Source: Bacillota bacterium
GTDB taxonomy: Bacteria > Bacillota > Clostridia > Oscillospirales > Acutalibacteraceae
Assembly (NCBI GenBank): GCA_022706685.1
Contig: JAKJCA010000003.1
Span: forward strand, 1 to 64,000
DNA length: 64,000 bases
Direction of reading: 5' to 3'
This document shows, piece after piece, positions 59,527-64,000 of the stretch. Under the pieces are notes generated by a model. That model was not told where the DNA came from and did not search any database. It saw only the letters and a program-made list of their open reading frames with translations. Each line of letters begins with the position of its first letter. Position 1 is the stretch's first letter. A program made the position numbers and the translations under genes.

Positions 59527-60896
59527 GGCTTCACCTCAATGACGCAGGTCGCTTTGAAATACCCGTCGTCTGAAACGGCGTAGACTTCCGCCGTACCGGG
59601 CGCCGCGGCTGTTACTTTTCCGTTCCGGTCGACTTGCGCGACTGCACTGTCGGATGAATACCACTTGACGGTCTGAACCGTGGCCTTGCGGGGCGATATG
59701 CGCGTCTCCAGTCCGGCCGTTTCGCCCGGACGCATGGTCAGGCGGCGCCTGGACAACTTGAGTCCCTCCACGGAAGTCTTCACGAAGATTTCGCAGCTGT
59801 CGGTGTAGGTTTTCCCCTGAAAATCGAAGGAAGCCGTCACCGTGGCCCGCCCGCTCTTTTTACCGGCCTTGACATAGCCTTCGCTGTCGACAACGGCGAT
59901 GGATTCGTCGGAAACAGACCAGCGGACGGCGGCGTCCGAAGGATCGGAGCAGTTCAGCGACGCGTGCAGCGCCGCGGTCTTTTTGGGGGCGATGGAAAGT
60001 TCATGCTCCGACAGGACCAAGCCCGGCCAGGTGAAATCGAGCGTGCGGGTATCCTCGGCCGACACGGCAGCCGGCACAACGCCGATCGAAGCGAAATCCC
60101 CGGTAAAACGGAGGTTCAGGGAAATATCCGTCTTCTTTTGAAAAGACAGGCTTATCAACTGGTCTGTCAGGCGGTTGACTCTGGCAATGATTTCAGCGTC
60201 GCGGCAGCGCAGTTCCGGCTCGCCGCAGGTGAAAAAGCCGGCCGCGCCGCCGCGGATGAGGGTGGCGATCTCCCGAGGCGTCCGCAGCGTAAAATTGCGG
60301 GCGACCGCCTCGGAGCCGTCCGCAAGGCAAAGCGTGATGGTGTATTCGTCGCGGTACCGCTCCTGCCAAGTTCCCTTGCTGCCGCACTCCGGGCATTCGG
60401 CCGGCCGGCCGTCGTTCTCGCCGCCGCACACACCGCAGACGTAATATTCGCAGCGGCATTCGGCAGAGCCCAGGTCGCGCGCACCGAGCTGCAGTGGGGC
60501 AACTTTGCCCGTGAAACCCTCGCCGAAATCGGCGAAAATCAAGCGGGCGGAATCCTCCACGCGCTGTTCTAACGATTTGACGGCGTATTCCGCTGCGCCG
60601 GAAAGAAGCGGCTTTTCGGCAGACCGAAAAGAAAAGCCGAGCAAATCGCAGTTGGTTGAGGATGTCATTTTCGGTTTTTCTTCGATCGCCTTGGCAATAG
60701 AGCGATTGAGGTAAGCCAAAATCTCCGGTTGCGTCTGCGGGCGGGCGCTGAGGCTTCGCGCCGCTTCGTAAGCAACGAGCGTGCCTTCCATATTCAGCAC
60801 GCTGTCGATGCCCCAGATCACACCGCCGACAAAAAAGGCGCAAAGAAGAACGGTCACCGCTTTGGGCAAAACTTTTTTGAAGTCGAAGTTTTTCAA
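59523..60896 (-). CDS. Membrane protein with zinc ribbon-like insert and two Big2 domains
   Basis: A 457-residue protein. One N-terminal span (LPKAVTVLLCAFFVGGVIWGI), then an unrecognised domain of about 100 residues and a CRCEYYVCGVCGG, CPECG cysteine cluster. The C-terminal 200 residues are two bacterial Ig-like Big2 repeats (VRWSVSDESIAVVDSEGYVKAG and VKWYSSDSAVAQVDRNGKVTA). The product is probably surface-exposed, although a cysteine cluster would be unusual outside. The start overlaps the stop of the zinc-ribbon gene (4 bases) and the stop overlaps the symporter start. No function known. Confidence 0.75.
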   Translation of the reverse strand: MKNFDFKKVLPKAVTVLLCAFFVGGVIWGIDSVLNMEGTLVAYEAARSLSARPQTQPEILAYLNRSIAKAIEEKPKMTSSTNCDLLGFSFRSAEKPLLSGAAEYAVKSLEQRVEDSARLIFADFGEGFTGKVAPLQLGARDLGSAECRCEYYVCGVCGGENDGRPAECPECGSKGTWQERYRDEYTITLCLADGSEAVARNFTLRTPREIATLIRGGAAGFFTCGEPELRCRDAEIIARVNRLTDQLISLSFQKKTDISLNLRFTGDFASIGVVPAAVSAEDTRTLDFTWPGLVLSEHELSIAPKKTAALHASLNCSDPSDAAVRWSVSDESIAVVDSEGYVKAGKKSGRATVTASFDFQGKTYTDSCEIFVKTSVEGLKLSRRRLTMRPGETAGLETRISPRKATVQTVKWYSSDSAVAQVDRNGKVTAAAPGTAEVYAVSDDGYFKATCVIEVKP

Positions 60897-61771
60897 GAAG
60901 CGGGCTCCTCCTTTTGCTCGAACTGCTGGCGGACTTTTCGGATTTCCTCGTCGATAGCCCTGGTCTCCGCCGTTTCGACGACGGGCTGCGGCAAATCGTC
61001 GATACTCATTTCGCCGCGCTTGACCTTCCGTGCAATCTCAACCCTTTCCACGTCGCCCTCATCAAACTGTACAGGCAGGCCTTTTTGGGCGATCAGATAA
61101 TTGACAACGGCAACGGCGGCAAAAGCGGAGAACGCAATAAACAAACCGAAAGAAGGAGAACCGTTGAGCATCGCGTTCGGCGAGGTCTGCGCGGCTTTTT
61201 GAAAAGCGAACGAGAGTACAACCGTTACCGCACAGGACGCCGCCCCCAGACAGGCAAGGGAACAAAGCACAGATGCCATCCTTTTGATATTGGCAAAACA
61301 CAACAGTGTCAGCAGAAACGCCAGCAGTGCCAGGCTGAGCACAGCGGCAAAGGCAAAGATGAGGTTCTTCAGCGATGCGAATGATTCCCCGGTTACGGAA
61401 GAATCTGCCGCCGAGGAAATCAGGCGAAACGCGCCGCCGCCGGCCATGCCGTAAAACCCGGGTATGCTTAAAGTCCATTTTTCGGAAACGAACGGCAGCG
61501 TCACCTGCGCTTTTGCCGCAGGGAGCAATAAAGAGACAAGCGGCAGCAACATAAGCGCAAGGCGCGCTTTGGCCAGCCGGCCGCCGACAAAGGCCGACTT
61601 CATGACCTGCAGTTTGACGTGCATATTCGCCAAGGACAGTTCAGCCATTTTCGCGTCGCGGACAAACTGCTCGTTAAAGCCGTAAAAGCGCAGGTTCACG
61701 CCGCAAAAGGGGCAATACTGTTTCCAGTCGAAGATGCGCAGTTTTTTGCCACATTTGGGGCATGAACTCAT
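60893..61771 (-). CDS. Zinc-ribbon membrane protein of unknown function
   Basis: A 292-residue protein. A rubredoxin-like zinc ribbon opens it (CPKCGKKLRIFDWKQYCPFCG). Four hydrophobic spans follow (LMLLPLVSLLLPAA, LKNLIFAFAAVLSLALLAFLLTLLCF, VLCSLACLGAASCAVTVVLSF, FGLFIAFSAFAAVAVVNYLIA) and a charged tail. The family is not recognised. It is coupled to the Big2 protein through a 4-base ATGA overlap and probably forms a complex with it. AGGAAGG ribosome-binding site. Confidence 0.75.
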   Translation of the reverse strand: MSSCPKCGKKLRIFDWKQYCPFCGVNLRFYGFNEQFVRDAKMAELSLANMHVKLQVMKSAFVGGRLAKARLALMLLPLVSLLLPAAKAQVTLPFVSEKWTLSIPGFYGMAGGGAFRLISSAADSSVTGESFASLKNLIFAFAAVLSLALLAFLLTLLCFANIKRMASVLCSLACLGAASCAVTVVLSFAFQKAAQTSPNAMLNGSPSFGLFIAFSAFAAVAVVNYLIAQKGLPVQFDEGDVERVEIARKVKRGEMSIDDLPQPVVETAETRAIDEEIRKVRQQFEQKEEPAS

Positions 61772-61809
61772 CGAATCCCAACCTTCCTGCAGAGACGGGG
61801 AATTTGCCT

Positions 61810-62622
61810 TTAAGCGGGCAGCGGCTGCGCCGCAGCCCAGGTGCGGATGATCAGCCGGAGACGGCCGGGCTCCCTCGTCGTGATATTGTCGACCGAAAGC
61901 GAGAGCATCCTGTACAAATCGATGTTGTCGTTGACTGTCCAGACGGAGACGAGCAGACCGTTTTCATGCATAACATCCACCACCGTCGGGCTAACGCCGC
62001 GGAAGTCGCAGTTAATGCCGAGAAAACCGCCGGCCAGCGCACGCTGTGCGAGCTGCTGCATATACGAGCGGCTGTCGCGCGATTCGGGCTCAATGGCGCA
62101 GTTGAGGTAATACGGCAGGGGGCACTGCGCTTTCAGCAGCGCGGCGACACGCTCGTCGACACCGGTGAAAAAGACCCTGCCGGCAAGGCCGTGCCGGACG
62201 ACCAGACGATAAACTTCCGGCAGGTTGGCCACGGACTTGTTGTCGAGGTTGACCTTCGTTTTGCCGCTGAGCGCCACGATGGCGAGCGCGTCGTCGAGCG
62301 GCAGGCCTTCATCGGGGCCCGGCGCGGAGTGATGAATGATAACGGGCGTACCGTCCGAGCGGTAGGAAAGGTCCATTTCGACCGTGTCGAAGCCGGCGGT
62401 GACCGCGGCGAGCAGCGCCGCCGCCGAATTATCGGGCAGATGCATCGCGCCCGCGTGGGCGGTGATGGTGAAAGATTCGCTCAGCGCGAGGGGTGTCTGA
62501 CGCAGCCGGGCGATTTCCGCGCTGTCCGGCGAGGCGGAAAGCCCGGGGAAAAGAATCACCGCAAACGAGATGACAAAAGCGGCGGCGGACTTCAGCCATT
62601 GGAGGAAGGGGATGTTTTGCAT
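61810..62622 (-). CDS. Glycerophosphodiester phosphodiesterase-like protein with altered active-site motif
   Basis: A 270-residue exported or anchored protein (span LKSAAAFVISFAVILFPGL). The GDPD barrel is evident: ITAHAGAMHLPDNSAAALLAAVTAGFDTVEMDLSYRSDGTPVIIHHSAPG. The canonical HRG is HAG, so the conserved arginine is missing, and PENT is PDNS, while the E-x-D pair and HH are kept. GDPD enzymes hydrolyse glycerophosphodiesters to glycerol 3-phosphate, a substrate for the OPA carrier elsewhere in this window. Reduced or altered activity is possible. Leads a six-gene run ending at 54971. Confidence 0.8.
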   Translation of the reverse strand: MQNIPFLQWLKSAAAFVISFAVILFPGLSASPDSAEIARLRQTPLALSESFTITAHAGAMHLPDNSAAALLAAVTAGFDTVEMDLSYRSDGTPVIIHHSAPGPDEGLPLDDALAIVALSGKTKVNLDNKSVANLPEVYRLVVRHGLAGRVFFTGVDERVAALLKAQCPLPYYLNCAIEPESRDSRSYMQQLAQRALAGGFLGINCDFRGVSPTVVDVMHENGLLVSVWTVNDNIDLYRMLSLSVDNITTREPGRLRLIIRTWAAAQPLPA

Positions 62623-62654
62623 AGCGGCCTTTCTTTGGTTATAAATATTTATAC

Positions 62655-62934
62655 CTCTCCGTCAGGCTTTCGCCTGCCACCTCCCCTTATCAAGGGGAGG
62701 CATATAGGAGGTGCTTTGGAATAGCTCTCCGTCAGGCTTTCGCCTGCCACCTCCCCTTATCAAGGGGAGGCTTATAGGAGGTGTTTTGGAATAGCTCTCC
62801 GTCAGGCTTTCGCCTGCCACCTCCCCTTATCAAGGTGAGGCATATAGGAGGTGTTTTGGAATAGCTCTCCGTCAGGCTTTCGCCTGCCACCTCCCCTTAT
62901 CAAGGGGAGGCATATAGGAGGTGTTTTGGACTAC
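62655..62934 (+). repeat. Four tandem 70-bp repeats derived from the miniature element
   Basis: Units start at 62655, 62725, 62795 and 62865 with CTCTCCGTCAGGCTTTCGCC and are nearly identical. Each holds the CAGGC/GCCTG hairpin and CTCCCCTT-ATC-AAGGGGAG, and then CATATAGGAGGTGTTTTGGA. They match the left end of the elements at 11564 and 14863. There are no unique spacers, so this is not CRISPR. Together with the next entry it fills the gap 62623-63013. Confidence 0.9.
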
Positions 62935-62970
62935 CTCTCGGTCGCCATTCGGCGACAGTTCTCCTAACAT
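62931..62970 (-). repeat. Inverted right end of the miniature element
   Basis: CTACCTCTCGGTCGCC and GGCGACAGTTCTCC match the reverse complement of the right end at 11715-11749, with a decayed hairpin. It caps the tandem array. Confidence 0.65.
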
Positions 62971-63013
62971 AGGAGAACCATCGCATCTAGCATCTAGGTT
63001 GTCGGAGAGGCCG

Positions 63014-64000
63014 TTACCGCGAAACTCTGAAGGTATAGGAGGCATCCGGGTTGGCGGCGGTATAGACGAAGGAGAAATCGTAAAGGCCGGTCATTTTGTC
63101 GTAGAACACCGTATAGCCGTCATAGCCGTGAACCGACGCGAGGTCTGCCCTTTGCCATACGCCGTCAACAAGGCGTTCGACGGCCGGGCAGGAAAGGCCG
63201 GTGAAGCCGTTGACACGCACGGCGTTGTTGTTCCTGCCGCCGGTCAGGGTGAAAACGGCCGCGTTGTTTTGCGCGGTAACGGTCGGGACGGTGCGGTCCT
63301 TTTCAACTGTGCCGGTTTCGGCGGTGACGGCCGGGGGTTTCAGGGCGCTGTCCTCCCGGACAGCGCGGACGGCGGCGTCCGTCTCTTCCCTGCCAGTGCC
63401 CCACGGCAGCAGGACGAGGTCGAGCGTGATGGTGTCGCCCGCCCGGAAGGTAACGCATTTTTCGTTGAGGGTCAGCGCGCCGTAGTTGAGGCTGTCTTTG
63501 GCGCTGTCGCGGAAAACAAAGTCCGTGCGGTATTCCTTCCCGCCCCTTACAATTTTGCTGTTTTTGACGATCAGCGCGAAGTTGGAGCCGAAACCCCTGT
63601 CAATCTGGCCCCTGTCCTCGTCGCGGATATCGAAATAGCCGAAATACGGGCAGTCGCTGCCGAGAATGTGATAGGCTGCTTTCTGCCCCGCGAGGTCGGC
63701 GCCGGCATAAGCCGGGGCGTTGTTCTCGTCGAGCCAGCCCATCTTGTCAAAGGCGACGAAGCGCCCGTCGAAGGCGAAAAAGTCAAAGTCCCGTTTGAAG
63801 TTCTTGAAGGTGATGTCTCGGTCGAAGACGATATCCACGGTATAGTAGGTGCGGTTTTCGTCCGTCTGCGGGAACTCGGTATGGCGCAGGGTGTAGCGGT
63901 ACGAGCCGCAATCGGACACATAAGAGTATTCGATATCCGCGTAGGCCAGCCCCGCGCTTTTGATATCGGAACCGGCGTATTCGCTGAGCGTCTCGCTGCC
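63014..64000 (-). CDS. Secreted beta-rich hypothetical protein, 5' end beyond the window
   Basis: The frame is open to the last base of the window, so the start lies to the right; 328 residues are visible. It is rich in beta-type sequence: SYRYTLRHTEFPQTDENRTYYTVDIVFDRD, FRDSAKDSLNYGALTLNEKCVTFRAGDTITLDLVLLPWG, and a C-terminal DGYTVFYDKMTGLYDFSFVYTAANPDASYTFRVS that looks like a carbohydrate-binding or fibronectin-like module. The acidic and aromatic content suits an extracellular polysaccharide- or protein-binding protein. Family not recognised. It reads toward the tandem array and GDPD operon on the same strand. Confidence 0.6.
   Translation of the reverse strand, partial: GSETLSEYAGSDIKSAGLAYADIEYSYVSDCGSYRYTLRHTEFPQTDENRTYYTVDIVFDRDITFKNFKRDFDFFAFDGRFVAFDKMGWLDENNAPAYAGADLAGQKAAYHILGSDCPYFGYFDIRDEDRGQIDRGFGSNFALIVKNSKIVRGGKEYRTDFVFRDSAKDSLNYGALTLNEKCVTFRAGDTITLDLVLLPWGTGREETDAAVRAVREDSALKPPAVTAETGTVEKDRTVPTVTAQNNAAVFTLTGGRNNNAVRVNGFTGLSCPAVERLVDGVWQRADLASVHGYDGYTVFYDKMTGLYDFSFVYTAANPDASYTFRVSR

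Noticed and set aside
62655..62934. Possible CRISPR array
   Set aside because: The repeat is the whole 70-bp unit with no unique spacers, and its parts match the miniature element at 11564 and 14863.
1..64000. tRNA, rRNA, replication origin, integrase or phage genes
   Set aside because: None was recognised by eye. A structured search (tRNAscan, Rfam) would be the decisive test; any hit would change this.

Overview
The window looks like a GC-rich chromosome segment from an anaerobic Gram-positive bacterium of the Clostridia, probably an uncultured Oscillospirales-like lineage. Support comes from the oxygen-sensitive class III ribonucleotide reductase (NrdD/NrdG), beta and gamma-like parts of a sodium-pump decarboxylase, a fluoride riboswitch with paired CrcB/Fluc genes, a CadD-type transporter, strong GGAGG ribosome-binding sites, lipoproteins and a cell-wall-anchor-like C-terminus. 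The taxonomic call is inference. No rRNA, tRNA or CRISPR array was seen.

Layout. 1-8.5 kb: a metallophosphoesterase cut by the window edge, a membrane protein, a REP-associated tyrosine transposase between two identical REP hairpins, then a beta-propeller glycosidase, arsenate reductase, a second phosphoesterase, an LCAT-like hydrolase and a CadD-like transporter. 8.5-11.5 kb (minus strand): fluoride riboswitch, crcB, crcB, DUF190, then an MFS carrier and a small membrane protein. 11.5-15.1 kb: an MmeI-like restriction-modification gene bracketed by copies of a miniature inverted-repeat element. 15-22.6 kb: TIM-barrel isomerase, lipoprotein, two membrane-anchored GH16 enzymes, C69 peptidase, sodium-pump beta plus gamma-like subunits, Gfo/Idh/MocA oxidoreductase. 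22.8-30.7 kb: nrdD-nrdG, a lipoprotein, a third GH16, and a four-domain sulfur-relay fusion. 30.8-33.9 kb: a cobalamin-binding protein translationally linked to a MacB-like ABC exporter, and a ComEA-like protein. 34-49.8 kb: ceramidase-like and LCAT-like hydrolases, GH38 mannosidase, Eis-like acetyltransferase, an organophosphate transporter behind two secreted phosphodiesterases, purple-acid-phosphatase-like enzyme, flavoprotein, GH10 xylanase. 50-55 kb: a von Willebrand A surface protein and two nuclease-like genes (DUF2130, DUF2779). 55-64 kb: a long minus-strand run (GDPD, zinc-ribbon membrane protein, Big2 membrane protein, GPH sugar symporter, GH-A glycosidase, ceramidase-like), then a 70-bp tandem array and a truncated secreted protein.

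How the genes fit together. The dominant theme is extracytoplasmic hydrolysis. There are at least seven glycosidases (three GH16, GH10, GH38, a GH43/32-like propeller, a clan GH-A enzyme), three metallophosphoesterases, two alkaline-phosphatase-superfamily phosphodiesterases, a GDPD-like protein, two ceramidase-like amidases and two LCAT-like hydrolases, with OPA and GPH carriers to import products. The picture is a scavenger of polysaccharide, phosphodiester and perhaps lipid. The most interesting units are the REP/transposase module, the restriction gene with a compositionally foreign specificity domain inside repeat boundaries, the B12-sensor/ABC-exporter operon, the sulfur-relay fusion, the duplicated ceramidase/LCAT families and the two adjacent PD-(D/E)XK-like genes.
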